Assembly: GCF_014698995.1 (NCBI RefSeq)
Contig: NZ_JACWZZ010000006.1
Span: 1 to 64,000, forward strand
Source: Hymenobacter duratus
GTDB lineage: Bacteria > Bacteroidota > Bacteroidia > Cytophagales > Hymenobacteraceae
Reading direction: 5' to 3'
Length of the DNA stretch: 64,000 nt
Of this stretch, positions 1 through 7,453 are shown in pieces (positions within the stretch are counted from its first letter, which is position 1; every line of letters begins with the position of its first letter). Made by a program: the position numbers and the translations under genes. Under the pieces are notes generated by a model. It made no database searches. It was not told the origin of the DNA and was given only the letters and a program-made list of their open reading frames with translations.

Positions 1-18
1 GCCGGGTACGCTAGGCCC

Positions 19-1359
19 ATGACCGACCGCTTCACCAACCCCGAAACCGGCGTTTTCTACAACCAGCTCGGCCTTACCGATGCCGAGGAGCTGGACCGGG
101 AAACCAAGCGCCTGTCCCTGCGCCGCCTCACGGAACTGGCGGCGGGCCGCGGCCCGCAGGGTGAGCGCTTCGACGCTGAGCGGCTGCGGGCTACGCACCG
201 GTACCTGTTTCAGGACGCATTTGAGTGGGCCGGCCAGACCCGCCGCGAAGCCAGTTTCCAGGGCGTCAAAGCCGCTGACCTGCCCGGTATCGAGCGGCCC
301 ATGCACTTCGCGCCCTACGAGCGCATTGACGAGCGCCTGAACGCGCTGGGCGAGCAGCTCAAGCTTGAGAATAACCTCAAGGGCCTGCCTACGCCCGAAG
401 CCTTTGCCGAGCGGGCGGCCTACTACTTCGACCACTACAACCACGTGCACGCTTTCCGGGAAGGCAACGGTCGCACCCTGCAGGCCGCGTTCAGCGAGCT
501 GGCCCAACAGGCCGGCTACCGGATGGACTTTGGACGGGAGCACGAAAAGCTCAATCCCGCCCGCGACCAGGGCATCGTGAGCCTGCACGGCGCGCCGCAC
601 AAAAAGCGGGACCTGCAGGCCCTGCGGGACTTATTTGCCCGCAACACCACGGCCCTGCCCGGAGCAGCAGCCGAAGCAGCCCGGCACCCCAGCCAGGCGC
701 GTCCCCTGACGGATGGACCCACGCCCACCGTGCGGCAGATAGAGCAGCTACGAGACCTGGTTGCGGCAGCCCCGGCCATGCAGCAATTGGTAGCCGGTGT
801 GGACTACCGGCGCACGCAACGAGCGGACGCGCTGCTTGCGCAAGTACTCGACATCGACCGCAACCCTCAGCAGGGCCTGCCAAAGCATGGTGCGGGCCTC
901 AGACAGCTGGTGCAGGAGGTGGTGCAGGACAAACGCTTCCAGGACCCTGTTTCTCAGCAAGAGGCCGCCCGGTTTGGGGCCGCACTGGCCGTTTTGCAAC
1001 CACCCGCACAAGCACGAGCCGTGGATGTAGTGCCGGCAGTAACGCCTCCCCAGTCCCACCCTTCCGCAACAACTGCGTTTGTGCAGGCGGCTAAGCAGCT
1101 GGTCGAAGGTTTAAAGGAGCAGGGCTACCCGGGCCCGGCGGATTCCTTATCGCGGGCAGCAAAAGCCGTGGAGAAATCTGCTTACCTGGGCGGCGCCAAC
1201 CTGCAGGCAGTCACGGAGGCCTTGTCCAGGGCTGAGAAGATACCGGCATTGGCCGACGATGCCGCCGCCCTGCGGGGGGCTGGGCGCAGCTTGCAGGAAG
1301 CGCAGCGCAACCTCGCGCCATCGAAGCCGGCCCAGGAGAAGGAAGGCGTAGAACGGTAA
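19..1359 (+). CDS. Fic/DOC family protein
   Basis: A 446-residue protein with a Fic core in its N-terminal half. Fic enzymes usually transfer AMP or another phosphate-containing group onto a target protein. The motif HAFREGNGRTLQ lies at residues 144-155. It keeps the catalytic His and the GNGR anion-hole loop, but Gln replaces the usual last Arg of HxFx(D/E)GNGRxxR. Residues 215-446 are low-complexity, Ala/Gln-rich and helical, with no domain I recognise; a BID-like or targeting role is only a guess. The usual antitoxin would lie upstream, where only 18 bases are visible, so its presence cannot be judged. The ATG follows directly on the edge of the window. Fic genes of this kind are common on mobile plasmids. 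The family call is firm; the target is unknown. Confidence 0.85.
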   Translation: MTDRFTNPETGVFYNQLGLTDAEELDRETKRLSLRRLTELAAGRGPQGERFDAERLRATHRYLFQDAFEWAGQTRREASFQGVKAADLPGIERPMHFAPYERIDERLNALGEQLKLENNLKGLPTPEAFAERAAYYFDHYNHVHAFREGNGRTLQAAFSELAQQAGYRMDFGREHEKLNPARDQGIVSLHGAPHKKRDLQALRDLFARNTTALPGAAAEAARHPSQARPLTDGPTPTVRQIEQLRDLVAAAPAMQQLVAGVDYRRTQRADALLAQVLDIDRNPQQGLPKHGAGLRQLVQEVVQDKRFQDPVSQQEAARFGAALAVLQPPAQARAVDVVPAVTPPQSHPSATTAFVQAAKQLVEGLKEQGYPGPADSLSRAAKAVEKSAYLGGANLQAVTEALSRAEKIPALADDAAALRGAGRSLQEAQRNLAPSKPAQEKEGVER

Positions 1360-1397
1360 GCACCCGGCATCTGCGCACGTAACTTTAAACCAGACCC

Positions 1398-1709
1398 ATG
1401 AATTTATACATAGAAGCCGAGTACGAAGCGGCCAGCTGGGAGCTGGAGCAATTGCTGGACCAGTGGCCCCGGAACGCGGAGCGTACGCTCACGCTGCTGG
1501 CAGCAATCGAAGAATTCTTTCGGCAGGGCGCTTGCCACTGGCCCGCGCCAGTGCCCCCGCGCCTGCCCGAAGGGCCAATTGAGGAAGCGCGTCGGGCCAG
1601 GGCCTGGGCCCACCGCGAAAATCCCGCGCTGGCCCGGCATTACCTTTTCAACTTAACCCAGGCCAAAGCGGCCTTAGCCGCCCGGGAAAACCAGGTGAAG
1701 AATGAGTGA
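1398..1709 (+). CDS. hypothetical protein, 103 aa
   Basis: A small, soluble, acidic, mostly helical protein that I do not recognise. It has no signal peptide, no membrane segment and no cysteine pairs. The sequence is rich in Glu, Ala and Trp (ASWELEQLLDQWP near the N-terminus). It begins 38 bases after the Fic gene and reads in the same direction, so it could be co-transcribed with it. Codon use and GC match the neighbours, which supports it being a real gene. Its size and position would suit an accessory or antidote role to Fic, but nothing in the sequence shows that. Confidence 0.6.
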   Translation: MNLYIEAEYEAASWELEQLLDQWPRNAERTLTLLAAIEEFFRQGACHWPAPVPPRLPEGPIEEARRARAWAHRENPALARHYLFNLTQAKAALAARENQVKNE

Positions 1710-1748
1710 GGCTTCAACTGACTACTGCTAATTGCTACCTTGCCACCG

Positions 1749-1946
1749 ATGAAGGACGATGAATTAGAGTTCCTGCAGGAACAGCTGGAGGCGACGGAGT
1801 TGCTGCCCTGTGCCACCTGCCGGCAGGAAACGCTACACGCCCACGAGGAGGTGCTGGAGCGCTATGCGCACGCCACGGAGCTGTTGATGGCGTGCACTGC
1901 CTGTGGTACTCGCCGTACCTGGATGCTACTTGAAACGCCTAATTAG
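1749..1946 (+). CDS. small zinc-ribbon protein
   Basis: A 65-residue protein with two Cys-x2-Cys knuckles (LPCATCRQET and MACTACGTRR) about 30 residues apart. That is the layout of a zinc ribbon. The N-terminal third is acidic and helical. I chose the ATG at 1749; an upstream TTG at 1740 would add three residues. It follows the previous small gene by about 40 bases, so it may belong to the Fic operon. Its function is unknown: zinc ribbons of this size often act as adaptors or nucleic-acid binders, but no partner is evident here. Confidence 0.55.
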   Translation: MKDDELEFLQEQLEATELLPCATCRQETLHAHEEVLERYAHATELLMACTACGTRRTWMLLETPN

Positions 1947-2188
1947 CAGTCCCACTACACCCTTAACACCCTTGCTTTTTCGGATGGTAATCGGGTAGTG
2001 TTAATCCCATCTCCAGCAGAGTCCCGGTACATGGTGGGTTATTGTCCCGGTTCCTATTTGGTCAATATTTCAATGACCTGAACCGGTCAATACAGGGACA
2101 GGCAAGTACTCATTGAGGGCCTGGTGGTGGAAGTGTATTTTAGCGTTTGCTTAAATAAGAAAACATTACCTTTGAAAAAATTTAAGGT
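1947..2188 (+). promoter_or_regulatory. intergenic region with promoter of the mer-type operon
   Basis: This 242-base gap holds no gene. Near its end TACCTTTG (2167-2174) matches the Bacteroidota -7 consensus TAnnTTTG, and a TTTG lies 17 bases upstream (2146-2149) at the -33 position. Transcription would begin about 10 bases before the ArsR start codon at 2189, so the leader is very short. TGACC and GGTCA arms around 2073-2088 form a weak inverted repeat that could be an operator. That last point is speculative. Confidence 0.5.
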
Positions 2189-2566
2189 ATGTCTTCTTCC
2201 TCTTGCATCCGGGTTTTCGCTGATACGGCCCACATTGAACAGAGCAGGCACCGCTTGGCCGCCGCCGAGCCGGAGCTGCAGTCACTGGCGGCCGTGTTGG
2301 CACTGGCTGGCAACGAGGTGCGCCTGAAAATGCTGTTTCTGCTACTGGACAAGCAGCAGCTGTGCGTGTGCGACCTGGCCGATGTGCTGCAGATGAACGT
2401 GTCGGCCATCTCCCAGCACCTGCGCAAGCTCAAGGACGGCGGGGTAATACAGGCCCGCAAAGTCGGACAAACGGTATTTTACTCGCTGTCGGCGGCGCAT
2501 TTGTCCGTACTGCAGCCGCTGCTGACCCCGGCATCCACCTCTGCTTTCCTCACGCCCGCCCGATGA
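2189..2566 (+). CDS. ArsR/SmtB-family metal-responsive repressor
   Basis: A 125-residue winged-helix repressor. The recognition-helix region (LADVLQMNVSAISQHL, about residues 63-78) and the wing (KVGQTVFYSL, about 91-100) are typical of ArsR/SmtB proteins. Cys59 and Cys61 (QLCVCDL) sit in the alpha3 position used by thiol-binding sensors such as ArsR, CadC and the mercury sensors of Bacteroidota; Cys6 could complete the site. The stop codon overlaps the start of merTP (ATGA at 2563-2566), so the two are translationally coupled. It most likely represses its own operon from the promoter at 2146-2174 and releases on Hg(II) or a related soft metal. The exact metal is inferred from the neighbours. 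Confidence 0.85.
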   Translation: MSSSSCIRVFADTAHIEQSRHRLAAAEPELQSLAAVLALAGNEVRLKMLFLLLDKQQLCVCDLADVLQMNVSAISQHLRKLKDGGVIQARKVGQTVFYSLSAAHLSVLQPLLTPASTSAFLTPAR

Positions 2567-3192
2567 ATACCACGCCCGCTACCCCAACCAAGTCCCTGGC
2601 CGGCACGGGCCTGCTGGCCGCCCTGGCCGCTTCCCTGTGCTGCATCACCCCCTTGCTGGCCATTGTCGGCGGGCTGGGGGGCGTGGCCAGCACGTTTGCC
2701 TGGCTGGAACCGTTGCGTCCCTATCTGGTAGCCCTGACCGTGGGCGTGCTGGGGTTCGCCTGGTATCAGCAACTGCGACCCGCGCCCGCGGCAGCCGACG
2801 ACTGCGGCTGCCCCGTGCCGGCCAAGCCCTCGCTGATGCAGTCGCGGGGCTTTCTGGCCACGGTCACCGTGCTGGCCGCGCTGCTGCTGGCCTTTCCCTA
2901 CTACGGAGCGCGGTTCTACCCGTCGGCGGCTCCCCAGCCCGTGGTAGCCACCAGCGCGGCCCCGGTGCTGCAAACCAGCTCCTACCGCATCGGCGGCATG
3001 ACCTGCGAGGCCTGCGCCCGCCACGTCGAGCACGACGTGCAGCAGCTGCCGGGGGTGCAAAGCGTGCAGGTGTCCTACGAGCAGGGCACGGCCCAGGTCC
3101 GTTTCAATGCCGCCGTCACGCCCGTGGCCCAGGTAGAGGCCGCCATCAACGGCACCGGCTACTCGGTGCTGAACCCTTCTGCTACCCGCTAA
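2563..3192 (+). CDS. merTP: mercuric transport protein MerTP (MerT-MerP fusion)
   Basis: A 209-residue inner-membrane protein that joins a MerT-like transporter to a MerP-like heavy-metal-associated domain. It has three predicted membrane helices (about 15-45, 52-70 and 97-118). The paired cysteines Cys26-Cys27 lie in the first helix and Cys81/Cys83 (DDCGCP) in the cytosolic loop, matching the MerT relay. The C-terminal HMA domain carries GMTCEAC at 145-151. The ATG at 2563 overlaps the ArsR stop; a longer in-frame extension would run through the ArsR gene and was rejected. MerTP fusions are known in Bacteroidota. No merA is visible in the window, so imported Hg(II) would have to be reduced by an enzyme encoded elsewhere. 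Confidence 0.88.
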   Translation: MNTTPATPTKSLAGTGLLAALAASLCCITPLLAIVGGLGGVASTFAWLEPLRPYLVALTVGVLGFAWYQQLRPAPAAADDCGCPVPAKPSLMQSRGFLATVTVLAALLLAFPYYGARFYPSAAPQPVVATSAAPVLQTSSYRIGGMTCEACARHVEHDVQQLPGVQSVQVSYEQGTAQVRFNAAVTPVAQVEAAINGTGYSVLNPSATR

Positions 3193-3202
3193 TTGCCCTG
3201 CT

Positions 3203-3451
3203 ATGATTTCCCTCACACCAGATACCCCCACCCCGCCAGTAACGCTGACCTCGGTGCTTACCTGCCCAGTCTGCCAGCACGCGCAGGCCGAGCAGATGCC
3301 GACCGATGCCTGCCAGTGGTTTTACGAGTGCACCAGCTGCCACACGGTGCTCAAGCCCCTGGCCGGCGACTGCTGCGTGTACTGCTCGTACGGCACCGTA
3401 CCCTGCCCGCCTATTCAGGAGCAGGGCAAGGGCGCCTGCGGCTGCTGCTAG
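3203..3451 (+). CDS. GDCCVxC domain-containing protein
   Basis: An 82-residue, Cys-rich, soluble protein. It contains the signature GDCCVYCSYG that names the GDCCVxC family, plus LTCPVCQH, YECTSCHTVLKP and a terminal CGCC, giving about eleven cysteines in all. The family is found beside mercury-resistance genes in many bacteria; its biochemical role is not established, but mercury or other soft-metal binding is expected. It follows merTP by ten bases and must be in the same operon. The CxxC pairs resemble a zinc ribbon around which the GDCCVxC loop is placed. Confidence 0.85.
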   Translation: MISLTPDTPTPPVTLTSVLTCPVCQHAQAEQMPTDACQWFYECTSCHTVLKPLAGDCCVYCSYGTVPCPPIQEQGKGACGCC

Positions 3452-3512
3452 TTACTTCTCGTTGACTTTTCCCCTTTTATCTCCCTTATTCATGTAAAGC
3501 TATTGCTTTGCT

Positions 3513-3539
3513 GCTTGCTAATAGAGCTTGCTACTTTTG
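3513..3539 (+). promoter_or_regulatory. Bacteroidota-type promoter
   Basis: TACTTTTG at 3532-3539 matches the -7 element TAnnTTTG. A TTG at 3513-3515 lies at roughly the -33 distance. The predicted start of transcription is a few bases before the ATG at 3556, leaving almost no leader, as for the ArsR operon upstream. Confidence 0.5.
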
Positions 3540-3555
3540 TCCAACTTTACCCAAC

Positions 3556-3816
3556 ATGGCTGACTTAATTGTATACGGTACCTCAAGAGGCGCACCTAAG
3601 CACTACACAGAACTTCCACGCACCAAAATGCGCTATCTGGCGATAAGAACTGTGCCTAACAGTTCCAAGCTTCAGGTAATTGTAGGCGCTGAAGACTTAA
3701 ACAATGTGGCCCGTATCGGATACCAGCAAATTGAGAAAACAGGTGAGGTATTGGTATACGAGAACGTGGTTGAGTTCTTGGAAGACTGGACCAACATTTT
3801 TTCAGACCAGTTGTAA
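3556..3816 (+). CDS. hypothetical protein, 86 aa
   Basis: A small soluble protein of 86 residues, not recognised. It has no cysteines, no signal peptide and no membrane helix. The pattern of short strands and a C-terminal acidic helix (VVEFLEDWTNIF) suggests a compact alpha/beta fold. The ATG at 3556 is preferred to upstream in-frame starts because a TAnnTTTG promoter element ends only 17 bases before it. Base composition is visibly lower in GC than the flanking mer and IS genes, which suggests a separate origin. The remnant insertion sequence begins right after its stop codon. Confidence 0.55.
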   Translation: MADLIVYGTSRGAPKHYTELPRTKMRYLAIRTVPNSSKLQVIVGAEDLNNVARIGYQQIEKTGEVLVYENVVEFLEDWTNIFSDQL

Positions 3817-3868
3817 CTGAGGTGGTCTAGGCAAGACGGACAGAAGAAGGACGTATATTTCTTCTGTG

Positions 3869-4171
3869 ATGACAGCCAAAAAGAACGGGGCGTCGCCCGA
3901 CAAACGGCGTAAATACGACGAGGCGTTTAAGACCGAGGCCCTGCGCCTGGCCAGCGAGAGCCGCAGCACCCAAGCGGCGGCGCGGCAGTTGGGCATCAGC
4001 CCCAAGCTGCTCTACCGCTGGCAGCAGGCGCAGCTCGTGGCCGAAGTGGGCAGTGAGGAAGTGGCGCGCGACCCGGAAGTGCGCGCCCTGCGGGCCCGAC
4101 TGAAACGGGCCGAGCAGGAGCTCGACATTTTAAAAAAAGCCTTGGTCATCTTCGGCCAGCCGACCCGGTGA
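3869..4171 (+). CDS. IS3-family transposase OrfA
   Basis: A 100-residue helix-turn-helix protein, the DNA-binding subunit of IS3-family transposases. The Tnp_1-type region KRRKYDEAFKTEALRLASES is followed by a helix-turn-helix (TQAAARQLGISPKLLYRW) and a leucine-zipper-like helix (EVRALRARLKRAEQELDILKKAL). The ATG at 3869 is preceded directly by a GTG, so the start could be three bases earlier. The stop overlaps a GTG that would start OrfB (4168). With orfB truncated the element should be inactive by itself, although OrfA could still be made. Confidence 0.85.
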   Translation: MTAKKNGASPDKRRKYDEAFKTEALRLASESRSTQAAARQLGISPKLLYRWQQAQLVAEVGSEEVARDPEVRALRARLKRAEQELDILKKALVIFGQPTR

Positions 4172-4417
4172 GCACCTACCAGCACATCGCCCAACGCCGG
4201 GCCCACGTACCCGTGCGCCAGCTTTGCCAGGTGCTGCGCGTGGCCCCGGCCGCCTACTATGCGTGGCAGCGCCGCCGGCAGCAGCCGGTGGTCGAGCCGG
4301 CCTGGCAACTGGCCGTGCGCGAGGCATTTGCGCACCACAACCAACGCTACGGCACCCGCCGGCTGCGGGCGGAGGTACAGGCGCAAGGGCATGCGGTGGG
4401 CCCTGCTGCATCTTGTA
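4168..4417 (+). pseudogene. IS3-family transposase OrfB, truncated
   Basis: The first 80 or so residues of the integrase-type OrfB. They include the upstream helical domain (VPVRQLCQVLRVAPAAYYAW) and the conserved FAHHNQRYGTRRLRAEV block that precedes the DDE catalytic core. The frame runs directly into the Tn3-family left inverted repeat at 4418, after which the sequence is no longer IS3-like. The catalytic DDE residues are all missing, so this is a dead fragment. The other part of this orfB is not in the window. Confidence 0.85.
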
Positions 4418-4455
4418 GGGGTAGCACAAGAGTAGGAACAGAAAATATCGGTAGG
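4418..4455 (+). repeat. Tn3-family left terminal inverted repeat
   Basis: A 38-bp repeat starting GGGGTAGCAC and ending TAGG. It matches the complement of 10470-10507 except at two internal positions (28 and 34). Its length and GGGG start are typical of Tn3-family ends. Confidence 0.92.
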
Positions 4456-4613
4456 GAAAATTTGTGCAGGGAGCTGTCTCGCGAAACGGCCGTTTTAGCG
4501 GCCCACCTGCCTCGGCTGCTTAGCGCCCTGAAAAGCTACCACAGATTGTCTCATTTGCTGTTCTCAGTAATCAACGACTCGCTATCTTCGCCCTCGTTGA
4601 CTTCTTGAGAAAA
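4456..4613. promoter_or_regulatory. possible res site upstream of tnpR
   Basis: This 158-base stretch between the left end and the resolvase gene is where Tn3-family elements carry their resolution site. A perfect 12-bp palindrome (AAACGGCCGTTT, 4484-4495) is the most obvious dyad. I could not define the three usual subsites, so the assignment rests on position and is tentative. Confidence 0.3.
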
Positions 4614-5216
4614 ATGGCGATGATTTTCGGCTATGCCCGCGTGAGTACCTCCGACCAGCACCTGCATCTGCAGACTGATGCCTTGCAAGCCTACGGCTGC
4701 GTGGAGGTGGCCCAGGAAAAAGTGTCCTCCGTGAAAGAGCGCCCGGCCCTGCAGCACCTGCTGACGCGGCTGCGGCCCGGCGATACGCTCGTCGTCTGGA
4801 AACTCGACCGCTTAGGCCGCTCACTCAAAGACCTAGTCACGTTGGTGACGGGCTTTCAGGACGCAGGGATTCACTTCGTCAGCCTGCAGGACCATTTGGA
4901 CACGACCACCGCCCAAGGCCGGCTCATGTTCAACCTGTTTGCCTCGCTGGCTGAGTTTGAGCGCGACCTTATCCGCGAGCGCACCAAAGCGGGGTTGACT
5001 GCGGCAAGGGCCCGGGGCCGGCAGGGCGGGCGGCCCAAAGGCCTCTCCAAAGAAGCCCTGTCCAAAGCCCAGGCGGCCAAAACGCTGTACCTGCAGCAGG
5101 ACAAAACTGTCGCGGAAATCGCCCAGTTGCTCGGGGTCGGTCGGGCCACCATTTACCGCTACCTGGGGCAGCTGGGCGTACCGACGGGCATGCAGGCGGC
5201 GCACCAAACGACCTGA
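4614..5216 (+). CDS. tnpR: serine resolvase TnpR (resolvase/invertase)
   Basis: A 200-residue serine recombinase that resolves the cointegrate made by TnpA. The N-terminal catalytic domain starts FGYARVSTSDQ with nucleophile Ser11. It continues with VVWKLDRLGRSLKDL, the conserved arginine region and the long E helix (LMFNLFASLAEFERDLIRER). The C-terminal helix-turn-helix is KTVAEIAQLLGVGRATIYRYL. The ATG at 4614 is preferred to the TTG at 4605, because the family starts only a few residues before the YARVS motif. It is the first gene inside the transposon and is followed 13 bases later by the AraC gene. Confidence 0.92.
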   Translation: MAMIFGYARVSTSDQHLHLQTDALQAYGCVEVAQEKVSSVKERPALQHLLTRLRPGDTLVVWKLDRLGRSLKDLVTLVTGFQDAGIHFVSLQDHLDTTTAQGRLMFNLFASLAEFERDLIRERTKAGLTAARARGRQGGRPKGLSKEALSKAQAAKTLYLQQDKTVAEIAQLLGVGRATIYRYLGQLGVPTGMQAAHQTT

Positions 5217-5229
5217 TACGCGCCTCGTG

Positions 5230-6162
5230 ATGAAGACTTGCTCCCCACCACCGGCTGCCGCTATTTCCCTGCCCGAGTTTGAGCACCGCTACTTAGGAAA
5301 GGTGCCGTCGGTGGGCGGGCTGCAGGCGGGCCAGTTTGCGGCCTATTCTCGCGCTGACTTCGGGCAGGTATCCCTGCCCTACCAGCGGCGCGACTTCTAC
5401 AAGCTCTCCTTGTTGACGCGGGGCACCAGCCAGCTGCACCAGGCTACGCGGGGCTGGGCCATTGCCGGGCCGGCCGTAGTGCTCTCGCATCCGCTGGTGC
5501 CGCACGCCTGGGAAACCCTATCGGACGAGCAAAGCGGGTTGTTTTGCCTGTTCACGCCTGAGTTTCTGCACGGCGGGGCGACGGCCGACCAGGCCCTAAG
5601 CCCACTGCTGGCCCTGGGGCGCGACCCGGTCTATGTACTGGAGCCCGGGCAGCTGCCGGCATTTGAATCGTTGTTTAGCCAGCTGCTCACGGAGTTGGGG
5701 ACCGATTACCCGCACCAGGCCACCGTCGTGCGCCACTACCTACACCTGCTGTTGCACCAGCTCCAGCGCCTGCGGGCGCCCGCGCCCAACTTCGTGCACC
5801 CTACCGCCGCCGACCGGCTCGCCGCCCTGTTTCTGGAGCTGCTGGCCCGGCAGTTTCCGGTAACCCGGCCCGACCAGCCGCTGCGGCTGCGCGCCCCCCA
5901 GGATTTTGCCCCGCTGCTGGGCGTACACGTCAACTACCTCAACCGGGCCGTGCGGGCCGTGACGGGCAAAACCACTACCGCCCACCTGGCCGAGTGGCGG
6001 CTGGCGGAAGCGCGGCGCCTGCTGCAGCACACGCCGTGGTCCTTGACCGATATTGCCGAAGCGCTCGGCTTTGCGTACCCCACTCACTTTCACAATTTCT
6101 TCAAGCACCACACCGGCCTCACCCCGCAGCAAGTCCGTCAGCCCCAGGCCCTGGTGGTTTGA
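5230..6162 (+). CDS. AraC-family transcriptional regulator
   Basis: A 310-residue regulator. An N-terminal cupin-like sensing domain of about 200 residues (SRADFGQVSLPYQRRDFYKLSL and a histidine near LSHPLVPHAWETL) is followed by the double helix-turn-helix AraC domain at about 215-305. There the second HTH reads SLTDIAEALGFAYPTHFHNFFKHHTGLTPQQ. A GTG at 5227 directly precedes the ATG chosen here. It sits within the Tn3-family transposon and immediately before the aldo/keto reductase gene, whose expression it most likely controls. The sensed ligand is unknown; related AraC-reductase pairs respond to electrophiles or small carbonyls. Confidence 0.88.
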   Translation: MKTCSPPPAAAISLPEFEHRYLGKVPSVGGLQAGQFAAYSRADFGQVSLPYQRRDFYKLSLLTRGTSQLHQATRGWAIAGPAVVLSHPLVPHAWETLSDEQSGLFCLFTPEFLHGGATADQALSPLLALGRDPVYVLEPGQLPAFESLFSQLLTELGTDYPHQATVVRHYLHLLLHQLQRLRAPAPNFVHPTAADRLAALFLELLARQFPVTRPDQPLRLRAPQDFAPLLGVHVNYLNRAVRAVTGKTTTAHLAEWRLAEARRLLQHTPWSLTDIAEALGFAYPTHFHNFFKHHTGLTPQQVRQPQALVV

Positions 6163-6259
6163 ATTTCGTAGCCCTTGGGTGCAAATCGGTTATGTAGCCC
6201 CTGCGGGTGCGCCGGACCTTTGCACGGCCGGGTGCTACATTTCCCCGGCGCTACGTCGT

Positions 6260-7282
6260 ATGCAGTATCGCTTGCTGGGCCAGACCGGCTTGAAGGTGTC
6301 GGCCCTGTGCCTGGGCACCATGACCTTTGGGGGCAAAGGCCGCTCGGCCGTCACCGGGGCCCTCGACCAGACGGCCGCCGATGAGTTGCTGCGCCGGGCC
6401 GTGGCCGCTGGGGTCAACTTTATCGACACGGCCAACGTGTACTCCGAGGGCTTGTCGGAGGAAATTACCGGCCAGGCCATCCGCAACCTGGGCCTGGACC
6501 GCGACTCGTTGGTGCTGGCCACCAAGGTGCGGGGCAAAATGGGCGAGGGCCCCAACGAGGTAGGCCTCACGCGCAAGCACATCATGCAGCAGGCCGAAGC
6601 CAGCCTCAAGCGCCTGCATACCGACTACCTCGACCTCTACCAGCTGCACGCCTACGACCCGCTCACGCCGCTGGACGAAACCTTGCGGGCGCTCGATGAC
6701 CTCGTGCGCCAGGGCAAGGTGCGCTACATTGGGGCCAGCAACCTGGCCGCCTGGCAGCTGATGAAGGCCCTGGCCACGGCCGATAGCCGCCAGCTGGAGC
6801 GTTTCGCCTCGCTGCAGGCCTACTATACCATCGCCGGCCGGGACCTGGAGCGCGAAATGGTGCCGCTGCTACTTGACCAAAAGGTGGGCCTGCTGGTATG
6901 GAGCCCGCTGGCCGGCGGCCTGCTCTCAGGCAAGTACACCCGCGATGGCCAAAACCAGGAAGGCGGCCGCCGCGACCGGCTCGACTTTCCCCTCGTCGAC
7001 CGCAACCGGGCCTTCAATGTCCTCGACGTGCTACACCCGCTGGCCGAAACCAAAGGTGCCACTGTGGCCCAACTCGCCTTGGCCTGGCTGCTGCACCAGC
7101 CGGTAGTAAGCAGCGTCATCATGGGGGCTACCAAGCCCGAGCAGCTCGACGCCAACCTGGCCGCCGTGGACGTGACGTTCACGCCGGAGGAGTTGCGCCA
7201 TCTCGAAGAGGTCAGCCAACTGCCGGCTGAATACCCCGGCTGGATGCTCAACTACACCACCAGCGACCGCACCATCAGCTAA
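6260..7282 (+). CDS. aldo/keto reductase
   Basis: A 340-residue NADPH-dependent oxidoreductase of the AKR superfamily, the YajO/IolS-like subgroup. It shows the N-terminal LGLxTMTFG-type strand (LCLGTMTFGG), the catalytic Asp/Tyr region (GVNFIDTANVYSEGLSEE), Lys in VLATKVRGKM, His in DYLDLYQLHAYDP and the phosphate-binding loop VSSVIMGATKPEQLDANL. The ATG at 6260 was chosen because it begins right at the first strand; an upstream in-frame extension overlaps the AraC gene. It is passenger cargo of the Tn3-family element. A role in detoxifying aldehydes or quinones is likely for the family, but the substrate is unknown. Confidence 0.9.
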   Translation: MQYRLLGQTGLKVSALCLGTMTFGGKGRSAVTGALDQTAADELLRRAVAAGVNFIDTANVYSEGLSEEITGQAIRNLGLDRDSLVLATKVRGKMGEGPNEVGLTRKHIMQQAEASLKRLHTDYLDLYQLHAYDPLTPLDETLRALDDLVRQGKVRYIGASNLAAWQLMKALATADSRQLERFASLQAYYTIAGRDLEREMVPLLLDQKVGLLVWSPLAGGLLSGKYTRDGQNQEGGRRDRLDFPLVDRNRAFNVLDVLHPLAETKGATVAQLALAWLLHQPVVSSVIMGATKPEQLDANLAAVDVTFTPEELRHLEEVSQLPAEYPGWMLNYTTSDRTIS

Positions 7283-7453
7283 CGGGCAGGCCCGGTGCCG
7301 GTTGCCTCCTGACACCTGTCGGTCTGGGGCGAACAATGAAAAGGGCCGGCCGCTTATTTCACCCTGGATTCGGTCAGGTTACCAGACCGAGCGGGAAGCG
7401 AGCGGCTGGCCCGAATAGGGCCGCCGCCAGCGGGGACACGCGACTACAGGACA

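Larger units (their letters stand above)
3818..4417 (+). mobile_element. IS3-family insertion sequence, 5' remnant
   Basis: A left-hand fragment of an IS3-family element: the complete orfA and the first third of orfB. The boundary at about 3818 is inferred from TGAGGTGGTC next to the preceding stop codon and was not confirmed by a matching right end. The A7G stretch at 4132-4139 near the orfA end is a typical IS3 slippery site for the -1 frameshift that makes OrfAB. The rest of orfB is replaced at 4418 by the left end of the Tn3-family transposon. Confidence 0.7.
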
